Below are positions 18,625-29,527 of a DNA stretch of 64,000 nucleotides, one piece after another (the stretch's first letter is position 1; each line of letters opens with the position of its first letter). The notes beneath the pieces were generated by a model. That model had not been told where the DNA came from. It saw only the letters and a list, made by a program, of their open reading frames with translations, and ran no database searches. The position numbers were made by a program, and so were the translations under genes. The DNA is taken from contig OX337234.1 of NCBI GenBank assembly GCA_946965045.2, forward strand, positions 744,001 through 808,000, written 5' to 3'. The stretch comes from Epithemia pelagica (lineage: Eukaryota; Bacillariophyta; Bacillariophyceae; Surirellales; Surirellaceae).

Positions 18625-21600
18625 TCAGAAGCTCCAAAACTTCCCCCAACACTCTTTCACCATAACCACCTGCCGTTCTTTGGCCGATCCTCGTTGATCT
18701 TATCATCCTTTGATTCCTTTCCTTTTCTTTCTTTTGCGGTCTCATCATGAGCACAGGATCTTCCCTCGTCTCCCTTGCGGATGTTCAACGCTTCCAAAAG
18801 CGCTTCGATCAAGCCTCGGCTTCAGATTCTTCCTCTGCTCTTTCCACCCTCAAGTTGAAAGACGACGACGATGACAAGTACTACGTCCGTCTCTTGCCAT
18901 TCCGAGATGGCGTGGATGAAGAGCCCTCGAATCTCTTCCTGTGGGTCCTCCATTTTGTTGACAAGGTCAAGATCTCCGGTCATCCAGAGCCCTTTGCTGC
19001 CTGCTGCACCTACTTTCCCCGTGTTACCACAAGTCTCGTAGCGGACAAGTTTCATGATGCATTCCAGGCCTTGCCTGATGGCGCCGACCTCGATGAGGCG
19101 TGTTTCAAACGGTTGATTGCTACGATCTTCGAACCCAAGTTGACGGTTTCCGAAGTCAATGCCTTTCGGGCACACCTTCTTAGCGGTCCTCGCAAGCCAC
19201 CTGATATGAACGTGGATATCCATTATCACACCCTCCAGAAGATTTCCAACGGTCTCCGTTACTTGTCTAACGACAACGCTGTCCAAGCCCTCACTGACAA
19301 TGAGTTGAAGCAAGCCTTCTATCTCGGCTCCCCTGTTGCTTGGCGCAACGAGTTCAAGACGGCCAATCCCTTGGTTGCAGATTTGGTGAATCATTTCAAC
19401 ATCACCGACCTTCTTCATGCGATGCGTGGCTATCAAAAGGTCTCCCAAGAAAAGATGGCTGCCAATGCACAGTCCCAGGCCAAGTCCCGCAATCCTCGCG
19501 ATGATTCCACTTCTCGTGGTTCCACGAAGCGTTTTCGCTCCTCTAATGGTGGCCGTGGCGGTCTCCGTGGCGGCAATCGCCAGCCCAATGGTGGACGCCA
19601 AGCATCCGGTGATCGTCCCGTCAATGACGGTGATGCCTGTCCGTACAAGGACGCGATTCCTTCGCATGCCAATCATACATGGGCCAACTGCATCTACAAC
19701 CCGCAGTCCTCCAATTTTAACCAAGAGCGTTTCAACGCCTTTCTTGCCCGTACCGGGTCTGGTCTTCGGACCCCTACTGGGTCTCACCCCAACAATGGTT
19801 CTCAGAACCAAGGCCGTAACGGCCAAGGCTCTCGTAGCCAGGGAACTCCCTCGTCTGGAGGATTGCGCCCTATTGGTTCCAGTTGGGGCGCTGTTCCCCG
19901 TCGTCCTGGATCTGGCTCAGACCAGCATGCCTCTGAAGGCACCAACACAGGCGACAATCCACCGGTTGATCCGTCGTTGGCCGAGCCGTTGCCTTCTGTG
20001 CAAGACGCGGCTCATCGTGCTCGTCAACGTCCTCTCGCCGATACTCGTGATTGGTCGAGTCTCCGCAATGCCGATCGAACGGTCCCCGGTATGTGCTCTT
20101 CTTCCTTTTTTACCTCATCCTCTCCGGATGTTTCTCATCATCTTGATGTTCTTTTTGCTCAGCAATGTCACATCCAGACTGGCCCTCCACAGGCTATGCC
20201 GGCCGAGAATGCCATCCTCAGGCCCCAATTCTCGAGGTCCGCGAACAATTGTTCAAGATCTACGGGCGTAACATGGATATCGCCCACATCTACGACCTGT
20301 CCTCCCCTGGAGGCAACGACGAATACCTTCGCTTCCCCTTGTCTTGAAAACTGTCCCAATCCTACGGATGCTGTCATCGCTGACATCGTTGATCCCAACA
20401 ATGGTTTTTTATCTAACCTAGATCACTATGAAGATGTCTACTCATCTCGTTCTGTCTCTGACATTCCTAGTCTATCTAGTCCCCTTTCGGTCGCTCCCTC
20501 TGAGCCTCCGTCTGTTCCCCTCACCATTTTGATGGCTCGTTCCATTGGTGGAGTCGAGAACACCGTCCCGTTGCGTGCCCTGCTCGATTCAGGCGCCGAC
20601 AAAACGATCCTGCACGCGCGCTGTCTTCAGCCCGGCATGCATCCACGTGTAACCAATCGGTCTGTCAATACCACCATGGGTACGCGCGACCACGTCTCCG
20701 AGATTCTTCTCGAAGATTTGGTTCTCCCCGAGTTTTCTCGGACCAAACACATTTCATACCCCCTCTGGGCCGATATCTTTGATGCCCCCACTTGTCGTTA
20801 TGACATCATTATTGGTCGCGATCTTTTGCGTCGCTTGGGCATTGTGCTCAACTTTCACACTGGTCTCACAACTTGGGACTCCGTTGATGTCGCTATGCGC
20901 CATCGCGATTCATTCGCCACTGACCAGACATTCATGTCGCATTTCATCGACATCTTTGCCGACGATTCCATTATTGGTGATCAATTCCTCTTGGATTCGA
21001 ACTACGTTCCTACGGATCTACAAGATCTGATTGACAAACAACATCATCTTACCGATGCCCAAAAACAAGATTTTCTTGCTATTTGGCAAGACTGTGGCAA
21101 AATCTTCGATGGCGAGCTCCGTGAATATCCGGACCGAACGCTCCATCTTCATCTCAAGCCTGATGCCCAGCCTGTCCATCATCGTCACTTTTCAGTGCCT
21201 CGCAATATACATGATACTTTCACGAAGGAGCTGTGGCGCTTCGTCGACATCGGTATCCTTGAGCGCGTCGGTTCTACCGAATGGGCTGCTCCTCACTTTG
21301 CCATTCCCAAAAAGGATGGTCGTATCCGAATGATTTCGGACTTTCGTTCTTTGAACGCCCAACTCTACCGTCGGGTCTACCCCTTTCCTCGTATCGAGGA
21401 CATGCTCCGTAAACGGAAAGGCTACATTTTTTTTACAAAGTTAGACATCTCCATGTGTTTTTACACCTTCCGCCTCGATGAGGAATCCAGCAATCTCTGC
21501 GTCATTAATACGCCTTTTGGCAAATTCCGTTACCGTCGCTTACCGATGGGTGTTAAACAGTCTCCTGACTTCTGTCAAGAGATTATGGAAGACGTCCTCA

Positions 21601-22367
21601 AGGACTTCAGCGACCATGTTGAAGTCTATATTGACGACATTGGCATCTTCTCCAATTCTTGGGAAGAACATGTGGACATCTTGTCCAAAGTTCTCCAACG
21701 TCTTCAAGACAAAAACTTCTCCATCAACCCTTCCAAATGTGAATGGGCCGTTAAAGAAACGGAATGGCTCGGCCATTGGCTCACGCCCACTGGGATCAAG
21801 CCCTGGAAAAAGAAGATTTCTGCCATCTTGGCATTGGCTCCGCCAAAAACCATGAAAGAACTTCGTTCCTTCATTGGCATGATCAATTTCTATCGCCACA
21901 TGTATCCGCAACGATCTCATATTCTTGCTCCCCTCACATCCATTACGGGTAACAAGACCCTCGTTTGGTCCCCGCAATGTCAACGTGCTTTTGAACAAGC
22001 CAAATCCATGCTCGCACATGATGCCTTCCTTCGGTATCCCGACCATAACCTTCCCTTCCATGTCTATGTGGATGCCTCTGATTACCAGCTTGGTGCGGTA
22101 ATCATGCAACACAACATTCCCGTCGCTTATTACTCTCGCAAGTTAAACCCTGCTCAACGCCACTACACTACTATGGAAAAGGAGTTACTCTCCATTGTCG
22201 AAACCCTTAAGGAGCTCCGCTCCATGCTTCTCGGCTGCGCCGAACTGCACGTCCATACGGACCATAAAAATCTTACCTACGCTACTCTCAACTCGCAACG
22301 GGTCCTCCGTTGGCGGTTGTTCCTCGAGGAGTATAACCCTATCTTTCACTACGTCCCTGGCCAGGAC
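18625..22367 (+). mobile_element. Gypsy retrotransposon fragment without LTRs or integrase
   Basis: The Ty3/Gypsy order Gag, protease, RT, RNase H is seen, but the sequence stops inside the C-terminal end of the RNase H region (HYVPGQD), where functional elements continue to integrase. No LTR, primer site or polypurine tract was found on either side. The left limit is uncertain. Confidence 0.8.
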
Positions 22368-22637
22368 TGGGTTTATACCTATTTAAACAATGGCGTCTAC
22401 CGTTGTGGATTCAGTACCTCACAAGTGGCTTACAACGATGCTTCGCGTCTTGTTCGTCAAGGTCTAGAACGAGCAGACGCGATTCTGGCCAAACAACCAT
22501 TTTTGTGTGGATCCACCTTTACCGAAGCCGATCTAAGACTCTTACCAACGATGCTACGCTTCGATGGCAGCAAGGGACGACGAAAGTTGAGGTTTAGATT
22601 TGCCGTCATGGCCATTTCTACGGGAATCGCTTCATAG
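18747..22637 (+). CDS. Gypsy polyprotein fused to host-gene fragments
   Basis: 1,296 codons from the ATG at 18747, with no stop until 22637. Residues 1-300 are Gag; a knuckle-like C-x8-H-x2-H-x4-C motif (CPYKDAIPSHANHTWANC) follows Arg/Gly-rich sequence. The retropepsin aspartate is residue 614 (LLDSGADKTI). The reverse transcriptase has YIDD at 961-964. RNase H has VDASDYQLGAV with Asp1109 and TDHKNL near 1171. Residues 1208-1273 are not retroviral: they match the C-terminal helical domain of Xi-class glutathione transferases. The last 23 residues are antisense of a thioesterase fragment. The retroelement part has no frameshift, so the joining event looks recent or the frame has been kept. 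Whether the chimera is expressed is unknown. Confidence 0.75.
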   Translation: MSTGSSLVSLADVQRFQKRFDQASASDSSSALSTLKLKDDDDDKYYVRLLPFRDGVDEEPSNLFLWVLHFVDKVKISGHPEPFAACCTYFPRVTTSLVADKFHDAFQALPDGADLDEACFKRLIATIFEPKLTVSEVNAFRAHLLSGPRKPPDMNVDIHYHTLQKISNGLRYLSNDNAVQALTDNELKQAFYLGSPVAWRNEFKTANPLVADLVNHFNITDLLHAMRGYQKVSQEKMAANAQSQAKSRNPRDDSTSRGSTKRFRSSNGGRGGLRGGNRQPNGGRQASGDRPVNDGDACPYKDAIPSHANHTWANCIYNPQSSNFNQERFNAFLARTGSGLRTPTGSHPNNGSQNQGRNGQGSRSQGTPSSGGLRPIGSSWGAVPRRPGSGSDQHASEGTNTGDNPPVDPSLAEPLPSVQDAAHRARQRPLADTRDWSSLRNADRTVPGMCSSSFFTSSSPDVSHHLDVLFAQQCHIQTGPPQAMPAENAILRPQFSRSANNCSRSTGVTWISPTSTTCPPLEATTNTFASPCLENCPNPTDAVIADIVDPNNGFLSNLDHYEDVYSSRSVSDIPSLSSPLSVAPSEPPSVPLTILMARSIGGVENTVPLRALLDSGADKTILHARCLQPGMHPRVTNRSVNTTMGTRDHVSEILLEDLVLPEFSRTKHISYPLWADIFDAPTCRYDIIIGRDLLRRLGIVLNFHTGLTTWDSVDVAMRHRDSFATDQTFMSHFIDIFADDSIIGDQFLLDSNYVPTDLQDLIDKQHHLTDAQKQDFLAIWQDCGKIFDGELREYPDRTLHLHLKPDAQPVHHRHFSVPRNIHDTFTKELWRFVDIGILERVGSTEWAAPHFAIPKKDGRIRMISDFRSLNAQLYRRVYPFPRIEDMLRKRKGYIFFTKLDISMCFYTFRLDEESSNLCVINTPFGKFRYRRLPMGVKQSPDFCQEIMEDVLKDFSDHVEVYIDDIGIFSNSWEEHVDILSKVLQRLQDKNFSINPSKCEWAVKETEWLGHWLTPTGIKPWKKKISAILALAPPKTMKELRSFIGMINFYRHMYPQRSHILAPLTSITGNKTLVWSPQCQRAFEQAKSMLAHDAFLRYPDHNLPFHVYVDASDYQLGAVIMQHNIPVAYYSRKLNPAQRHYTTMEKELLSIVETLKELRSMLLGCAELHVHTDHKNLTYATLNSQRVLRWRLFLEEYNPIFHYVPGQDWVYTYLNNGVYRCGFSTSQVAYNDASRLVRQGLERADAILAKQPFLCGSTFTEADLRLLPTMLRFDGSKGRRKLRFRFAVMAISTGIAS
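22368..22566 (+). pseudogene. Glutathionyl-hydroquinone reductase (Xi GST) fragment
   Basis: About 66 residues reading WVYTYLNNGVYRCGFSTSQ and later LTEADLRL-like FTEADLRLLPTMLRFDG. These are hallmark segments of the ECM4/YqjG family (Xi-class GST), which reduces glutathionyl-hydroquinones. The N-terminal thioredoxin-like domain with the catalytic Cys and the final helices are absent. It is in frame with the preceding Gypsy ORF and ends at a junction near 22562-22568 with the reversed thioesterase. Confidence 0.7.
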
Positions 22638-23404
22638 GCAAAACCCAACACATCATCCACAAGCAAGGCCGTCACTCCTCCATGGACAATGCCCTCATGA
22701 CCATCCAATTTAGGTCCAAGGCGTACCACGGCTACAACCAATGGAATTTCGGCGGACGTCTTGTTCACTGTTGGCTCCGTACCATGGATTGATCGACGCT
22801 CATCCACGCTTTCCACATGATTGGACGACGGAATGGGCAATGGAGTTGTTTGGTTGCTAGGGTCATGGTACAGACGACAATAGATGCGAAGTTCTTCTAA
22901 ATGACCTGGTTCTCTCATTAATGTCCCATAGACGGCGTGATTTTCCGATTCCGCTCGATTCGGAATTCGCATTTCTTCGAACAACAAGCCATTTTCTCCA
23001 AGAAAGTCAAACTTACGCCGTATGGGTGACTCCAATTCTCCATTGACTGCCAGTGTCTGGGCCAAATGTGCCTTGGTTTGTGCGGTGTCGTTTGCCGGTT
23101 GACATTGTGAGATGTTCAAATTCGGAGATATGCTCGTTCTTTGGGAGCATGGCAGGATTGTCTCGGGGTTGTCTTTGGATGCTTCCATTGACTCGAGAGA
23201 GTCCAAGAGATATCGGCTTCTTCGATTTGTCCGTGCAATTCTAACTGTTGGCGTTCGTGATGGTTGACGTGATGTTTGCGGTTGCCAGCAAGAAACGACC
23301 AAGGTGGTCGTGGAAGTGAACGCAGCCAAGGCGCCCAGTGATATCAATACTTTATGTGTTCGACGGTGATGACAGATCGTACGCAACTGCCCAAGGAACG
23401 ACAT
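22567..23404 (-). pseudogene. Hotdog-fold thioesterase, 3'-truncated
   Basis: ATG at 23402-23404. Residues about 18-40 are hydrophobic (LISLGALAAFTSTTTLVVS), a signal anchor or organelle leader. Residues about 205-279 show the 4HBT/PaaI-type hotdog start: GHEGIVHGGVTALLVDDVLG, then MTANLNLNFRRPL. The domain normally continues with further beta strands, but here the frame runs into antisense of the GST fragment at about 22566, ending at 22457. The enzyme would hydrolyse acyl-CoA or a similar thioester; this copy has lost the last part of the fold. The junction with the GST fragment is tail to tail. Confidence 0.65.
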
Positions 23405-24316
23405 GGTCAGAGGTCTGGATTCTGGATTCTGGATCTCATTTTTTCATATCTTCTTGGTGCACGTGCGTCGTACGTCATTGAATCTCGGATCGCCGGTCGA
23501 TGTAATGTCCGGCGTGATGTCATGCCCATGTCCCCATTTATGTAAGGTTAATTATTGGCGTCCGCGATCCGCGAGTCCGACGAAGTTTCCCGCGGTGGCA
23601 TTTTTGAGCTGGGGCCACAAAACGATGAGTTAACCGGACGGACGCTAGAGATTTATTCTACCTACTCCTAGCTTAATGGCGACGGTGCCTTTATCTTCCA
23701 TATATCATGACGATAACTTCAGGACACCTGAAATAGGACGAATGTCTTGATGCCAACATATATCTTGTATCACGACAGCATGACGAAACCACAAGTAATG
23801 GTCATGTTTCATCATCTTGGTGTTCCGTAGTTACATTCTCCAATGGAATGTGATGAGATGAAAAGTTTGAAACTCCTAGAGATATTTTTGTTGCTTACTC
23901 GCTTTTCAGTTTCTATGGTACATAACCAAATAGAACTGGCCCTATTTCAGCGACAGTAGTTCAGTGCATGGAAGTATCAGTCAGAGAACCACGATATGCC
24001 ATTTTTGGTAGTCGTCTAAACAAACCGGAATTTCAAATAAAAGATTTAACGACTGAAACGTATCGAGCATTACGAAAAGTCAGGCTGTAAGAGACCATGA
24101 CATGGAAGCGCACTGACCGCAGATGGTTCAAGCTTTCTTTCTACTATCAAGCTTGCCATTCCTTCGGAAAACGGTGCGTGGGGACCAGCAATATATGATG
24201 ACAATAATAATAACGATTAATGAGTAGATGTGGTGAATATTTGTGCGCGCAAACGAATGTCATCTCTGGAGCTTGTTTGGTTATTGCTCGAGAGAGAGCC
24301 AGAGTCGGTGATGGTG
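23405..24316. other. Intergenic stretch, no gene seen
   Basis: Upstream region of the thioesterase and about 700 bp of AT-richer sequence without a convincing reading frame, repeat or RNA gene. Confidence 0.6.
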
Positions 24317-24712
24317 TTAATGGACGGTCAAATTGGGCACTCTTCGACCATTTTTGCTGCGACTAGAGGTCGATCGTTCCAATCCCCGTTGTGCGATACA
24401 AGAGGATCCTGCCGCCGATGATCGGGAGGGACCATTGTAGCTAGCAGTTTTTCTGGAAGCTAGCAAATTCCGACGAGACGAAGAAGAACCATTGTTCAAG
24501 ACATGGTTGGTGGAGCGACTTCGCTGCAACATTACGGCTCGACTTTCTCGACTTTCAGGGGAGGCAGAGGAAGGAATGGTAGATGCCGACAGCGATGGTC
24601 TGGGTGGTCGTTCTCGGCGGGGAGAGGGCGGTGTGGGAGCCTCCTGGGATCGGTAGTTTGGAAGAAAGGGTGGCCTGTACCGACAGAAAGAAGTCGGCGG
24701 CCACACCATCAT
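24317..24712 (-). CDS. Ser/Arg/Pro-rich disordered ORF, uncertain
   Basis: 131 codons, rich in Ser, Arg and Pro (for example SPRRERPPRPSLSAS and QRSRSTNHVLNNGSSSSRR). No domain recognised. It could be the disordered N-terminal exon of a larger protein cut by the left edge of the old repeat unit at about 24795, or a chance frame. The neighbouring frames on the same strand overlap it with similar composition, so the call is weak. Confidence 0.3.
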   Translation of the reverse strand: MMVWPPTSFCRYRPPFLPNYRSQEAPTPPSPRRERPPRPSLSASTIPSSASPESRESRAVMLQRSRSTNHVLNNGSSSSRRNLLASRKTASYNGPSRSSAAGSSCIAQRGLERSTSSRSKNGRRVPNLTVH

Positions 24713-24838
24713 TCGAGATCCTGGAACTGGTGGATTGGGAAGTGTGTGGTGGCATTGTCCATTTCGTCAATCAGGTCATGCTCCCTCCCAATACTGTAAA
24801 GGTAGATCCCTGCAAAACGTTCTGACCTCACAGGGCTT

Positions 24839-25970
24839 TCAAAACAATAAAAGGTATAATGAAGCGGTCCATTCTTTTGCTTCTTTATTTTGTTTCCCGT
24901 TGCTCTTCTTCTTGTGGTTGTTTGCAATGGGCAAGATGCTTTTGCAAGGCCACGAGGCAATTGGCGGCATGGAGATAGGACGCACAGCCTCATATTGCGC
25001 CCGATGCAATTCCTTTGGTGGCAAAGCTCCCGCCACCAACGACGACACGGGTGGTTGACTCGGACTTTGGTGGTTCCTTCTCTTTTCAGTCAGAACCAGC
25101 ATTGTCCTAGTAGAAGCAGTAGTCTTGTGGTCCGTAGTACCCTTGTTTCGTCGTCGTTGTCGCTATCTGGTTTGTTCGGTAGGAAGCATAGATTCGTCGT
25201 CGTCTTGGTTGGCTTTTACTTCGTCTTCTTTTGGATGCAAGTCTTGAATTTCACCATACTCCATGGTTGGTTTATTGTGTAGAAGTAGTTTTCTTCCTGG
25301 TGCGTCTTATTAATGTGTAGAAGTAGTTTTCTTCCTGTTGTTTATTGTTGTTGTCAGCTACGTCGTGTACTGCTACTACTCGCATATCACGTTCGAGTGG
25401 ACCTTCCCATCGTACATTGGATGCGGTACAATAGGATTCCATGGCCACGGGCAATTCCATACTCCATACTGACATGTCGATGACGAGCCTAGGTGTTATC
25501 CCAAAGACAGGAGCCATCTGCTGTTGAGAATCCTGCACCAATTGCAAAACCTGGATCGTTGGAGGTAGATGAGGCACTGTCATTAAGGGTGCAGCAGCTC
25601 CAGTTGTAGAAGCGTTTTTGTCGTCCACCATGGTGTTTCTCTGGATCAACCAATACCAACACGACACTCCGTACCTCGGATCTCGAGGAACATGCTGGAT
25701 AATTGGAGCAACAAGCCGAAAAATTTGCAACATCAAGATTGGAAGGACAAAGAACTGCGATAAGCCAAAATGCTCGATTTGCCCGTCCTTATTGGAGAGG
25801 CCAGGAAACCGAGAAAGACGGCATAGGTGTCTGTGAAGTTCGCTTTTTTCATTCGTCATTTGTCGTATCAGATTCAGCATCACCTGTCGCAATCCAGCAA
25901 CGGACGGACTGCAGGCATTGTGGCATGTCACCGCACGACACGGCAAATATTTCAAATGGGATTCCGTCAT
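24839..25970 (-). pseudogene. Vma22/CCDC115-like gene remnant in U0
   Basis: Two reading blocks. 25272-25970 contains CTASNVRWEGPLERDMRVVAV, which resembles the conserved mid-segment of Vma22/CCDC115 (a V-ATPase Vo assembly factor of the ER). 24839-25102 contains SQPPVSS, then AGALPPKELHRAQ, the C-terminal segment, but the acidic linker and the DPL motif before it are deleted and the helix after it is frameshifted. The rest of 25272-25970 is unrecognised and may include intron. The family assignment rests on short motifs only. Confidence 0.35.
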
Positions 25971-26284
25971 GAGTTAGAGCAAGGCTCGTTTCATCTTGAC
26001 CATAATCCAAGTGCAAAGCTTTTAATCTAAATCGAAAGCGGCCAAAAGTTGCCAGTTATTGTTTCCATGCTTCCTTGGCGTCATCTCGTTCTTGCAGCGC
26101 GTCTGGGTTTCCATATGCCAGTTTTTGACCGTGTCGACGACAAAATTAACAACCGACTCGGCTACCGAATCATCCTCTTCGACCAGCTCAAGAATTATTT
26201 GAAAATGACCAGTGCGGCCAACCTAGTCGACTGGACCATGACGGAAGCTCTCCAATCGTGGGGGCCGTTCAGGGGTGAGGAACC

Positions 26285-27830
26285 ATAGGGTCTGCCTTTC
26301 AAAAAGTTTGCAATCGTAGGCATCTTCGTTGATCTTCAAAGTTCCATTCTCAATGAACGTCTGTAGCCGACGCAAGTTTGAGTGCGGGAATGGCTTGTCG
26401 ACTTGAATTTCCGGTAATGTTGAGCAAAGCTACTATCAAGACTGCCACAATACCCACCGTCAACAAACAATTTGACAGCCGTCAAAATACATGAGACAAC
26501 AGCATCTCCAATGGGGTAGGACATCCGGGCAAAATGCGTCTGGTCGTGATCGTCTGTGTCTTGACCCCCAAAACCAACCCGGAATGCCCAAGTGAAGTCC
26601 TTGCTATCACACGCAAGAGGTATCTCAATATCATGGTTGAAACCCTTTTCCTCTTAAAGTTCATTGCCTTGTCGCTCGGGTAGGTGCCCGTTAGGACGGC
26701 AACAGCACGCGGAGAGTTGCAAATGTCCAATACCTCAGACCATTACGAGCAAACTCCTGGAAAGGAATTTATCTGCGCCCACAAGATAAATTGATGGCCT
26801 CCCTGATGAAAATTGTGAAAGTCGTCATAGTACTTGGGAGGCAACCAGTCTATTGCCCTGTGAGAGGCGATAGGATGAAATTTGCTGACAATCGTCGAAT
26901 CATCAATGTTGAGATATTGCTGATGAAGGAACAATGAAACTCTTGTCACTGGAATGCCAAAGGCGTGGGGAGCAAACAAGAGGAGCAAAACTGCCAAGCG
27001 TTTTCTGGACCCTGATCGTTGCCCTCATCGCCATCGCTGTATAGATGAGTTCAACAGATAGCGCATCTTTATCCTTGGACTCTGCTGCTTCTGTCATTGT
27101 CGCTTGCATGCTACCTGACTGAATGGGCTTGATGCATACCGTTGCCTTGATTTTTATGCTGTTCAAAACATCAGTCCGTCGTCATCGTCATCGTCAGGGC
27201 TCTACAATAGAGAGTAATCCCCGGCGCGAGACGAGGAGCAGGGCGCATCCCCGACATGACAAATGCCGATCGAGTCCACGCCGGGGGACCCTCCTAAAAG
27301 AGGCCTTCTGACTTCTGTCACACAAGAGTTTCTTTTTACATAATAGGAGTACGACACAGTAGGCTCTACCGGCCTCATGAATAGCAACAAGTCGGTCAAC
27401 ATTTTGTCCAATAAGTGACCCGGGTATGCGTACATAGCAAGTGCTCGTGGCAGCCAGTCAATTGGCCTCCCGATCTGTGGCAACACGTCGTCTACCATGG
27501 GATTTGCCGTCACATTCACCAAGGAAGCAGGGTCAGGAGAAGCATGGATTAAAGCAGGACCCCGAGTCGAGGGGCCAGTTCTTCGTGACCGACCTGTCCT
27601 TGTCCAAACAAGCTAGTATCCATTCCCGGATAGGTGGGACTGAGGCGATTTGAGTAAATGGGCTATTTGATTATGGAAAATGGTGGGAACCTTATCTAAA
27701 GACCCGCATACGTCGAGCCAATTTTTATTTCCATTCCAATGGCCACTCCTTGAAGAGGAGTGCAAGCTGCCTTGTTGCCCCCAGTAGTAGTAGCAGCTAG
27801 TGACCGTACTGACCACTATGAGAAGCTGCT
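26285..27830. other. U0 middle region with decayed sequence
   Basis: Alignable in patches with 30290-31100 and 32280-32640 of unit U1. Minus-strand frames here include one with a leader-like start (MAVLLLLFAPHAFG, 26743-26997) followed by AIDWLPPKYYDDFHNF; no full gene can be built and the matching region of the array units has lost it. The part equivalent to 31100-32280 of U1 is almost entirely absent. Confidence 0.5.
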
Positions 27831-27837
27831 GCTCCTA

Positions 27838-29250
27838 CTAGGAACGAATCCATTCACCTGGTTCTACAGAAATGGCAAAGTAGTCCTTTGAAAGCTGAGG
27901 CTTCTCTTGGCGCTCCGATTGCTCCGTAAGGTTATGCACTCGCATTGGAGCTTCTCCGCCGTTCAAGGGAACCCGAATGGGACTCCCGCTGGTCAAAGAC
28001 CCAAAGATAGGCTCTTCTTCAAATCTGATAAGCTCGCATGGACTAAAACAAACAGTTTCCTCGATTCCATAAAGACGTGGAATTCCCATTGATTTCAAAG
28101 TAGTGAGACTCACAACAAAGAATGGCTTGTGTTCCCAGGAGTTTTGGATGAGAAACTCTATATCTTCATTCACGAGACGAACGCCCACAACAAGAACGGC
28201 ATGGTTGGGGTTGAGAGACTGTGCGGACTGGTCAGCTTGCCACGGCGCGCGAAACAGTAGCTCGTCGCTGTTGACAAGCTCTTGTGTAACCTTCAATCCC
28301 TCAATCATGAGTGCACCGTTTGTCTGTAGCGCATCTGAGAAAATGTCAAACAGCGTATGAACTTTGCCACAGACAATTTGAAACTCATGGACGACCTTTT
28401 TGTCGGGATTCTGTTCCTTGAGGAGTCTTTTGACATGAGGCTTTAAATGGCCACCGTCGCCACGAAAGATATTGGAAAAGATCTCTTCGGGGGCGAATCT
28501 GTTCCGCATGTACCGCGACACATTGATATGTTTGTACTTTGGCTCTTTTCCCGGAACATCATCCATGGAGCCAGTACTTTTCTTTTTTCGTTGAAGTTCC
28601 CCCAGGTAATAAATGGCATTCGCCACCACGACAGCATAGCAGATCGTTGAGTCTTCTTGCTGGTATCGGAGAAAGGGTTTGACACCTTCATCAAAAATGG
28701 TTACCTTCGTTTCAGATTTTTCGGTACCCCATTCTGGATGGCGTTGAAGAAAGTCTGCATATGCCGACGCACCAACAGAATCACTGGAGACTGTTTCGTC
28801 GCCTCCCTTCCGGACAAAGGCTTCAAGTCGCTTTCCAAATGCAGACTCGGGATCCATTACAGCTTCGATGAGATTTTGGATGTTACAGTTTGGGTCTTTT
28901 TGAATTAGTTCGTGCTGCTTTTTGATCAAGAGAAAGGCCGCCTTGACCTTTTCGATTTCGTTGAGTGTGTTCCATTCACGGTCGTTAGCATGACAATTCC
29001 ATTCGGCTGCTATTTCGTCAATAGGACGCTCCGATAACGTTGCTTGGGGCGGCGCATATTGGTTCTGCTCAAAGAGGTCTCTCACCGTCTTAAGTGGAGT
29101 CGTTGGAAAGCGATTATTTTCCAACAGTTCTTCGTCCTTGTCAGCTTCGGTGGACGCCGTTGCAATTTGTCGCGTGGGAAAGAGATTCTCACCATTGCTG
29201 GAGTCCATATACATAGCAGTCTCGTGATTGTTGGTGGCTTCTTGACTCAT
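27838..29250 (-). CDS. Papain-like cysteine peptidase, copy B
   Basis: 470 residues from the MSQEATNNHE start (ATG at 29248-29250); 13 further codons are open upstream but this start is shared by all copies. Catalytic residues: Cys204 (DSTICYA), His350 (NHAVLVVG), Asn370 (IQNSW), with Gln at -6 and -7 from the Cys. Compared with copy A, the segment after the helix-rich N-terminal domain differs (SSDSVGASAYADFLQR) and the middle reads DKKVVHEFQIVCGKVHTLF. This middle resembles array copies F and G but not C, D and E, which makes B, or a relative, a likely donor type for gene conversion. Confidence 0.75.
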   Translation of the reverse strand: MSQEATNNHETAMYMDSSNGENLFPTRQIATASTEADKDEELLENNRFPTTPLKTVRDLFEQNQYAPPQATLSERPIDEIAAEWNCHANDREWNTLNEIEKVKAAFLLIKKQHELIQKDPNCNIQNLIEAVMDPESAFGKRLEAFVRKGGDETVSSDSVGASAYADFLQRHPEWGTEKSETKVTIFDEGVKPFLRYQQEDSTICYAVVVANAIYYLGELQRKKKSTGSMDDVPGKEPKYKHINVSRYMRNRFAPEEIFSNIFRGDGGHLKPHVKRLLKEQNPDKKVVHEFQIVCGKVHTLFDIFSDALQTNGALMIEGLKVTQELVNSDELLFRAPWQADQSAQSLNPNHAVLVVGVRLVNEDIEFLIQNSWEHKPFFVVSLTTLKSMGIPRLYGIEETVCFSPCELIRFEEEPIFGSLTSGSPIRVPLNGGEAPMRVHNLTEQSERQEKPQLSKDYFAISVEPGEWIRS

Positions 29251-29520
29251 TGTGAAATACTTTCGGTCCTGATCGAAAAATAAAAGCAAGAACTCGTGGA
29301 CAAAGTTCTACTTGTCTTGTTGCGATTTTGGGAATGTGAGGCGTTTCGCAGTTTTGTTTTCGATCGTGGAGGAGGACGGTTTTGTCCAAAATCCTATTTC
29401 GCCGGGATTAGAAATCTCGAAATCGAACGACGTTCAGACGCGTTTGCGCTCCTGCTTTTGTTGTGCGCCCCACACAAAACGACGATCGATTCGTTTCGGT
29501 GGAACTTATTCCTAGTAGAG
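29251..29520 (-). promoter_or_regulatory. Conserved upstream block of peptidase copy B
   Basis: Aligns with 10574-10845 through shared stretches such as ACTTTCGGTCCTGATCG, GAATGTGAGGCGTTTCGCAG and AGAAATCTCGAAATCGA, with an extra ~17 bp (GGTTTTGTCCAAAATCC) not seen in copy A. Confidence 0.45.
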
Positions 29521-29527
29521 GTAGATG

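Noticed and set aside
25272-25970. A full 232-residue protein gene
   Set aside because: Only the segment near CTASNVRWEGPLERDM looks conserved; most of the remainder is deleted from the array units without partner conservation, so it is described as a remnant.
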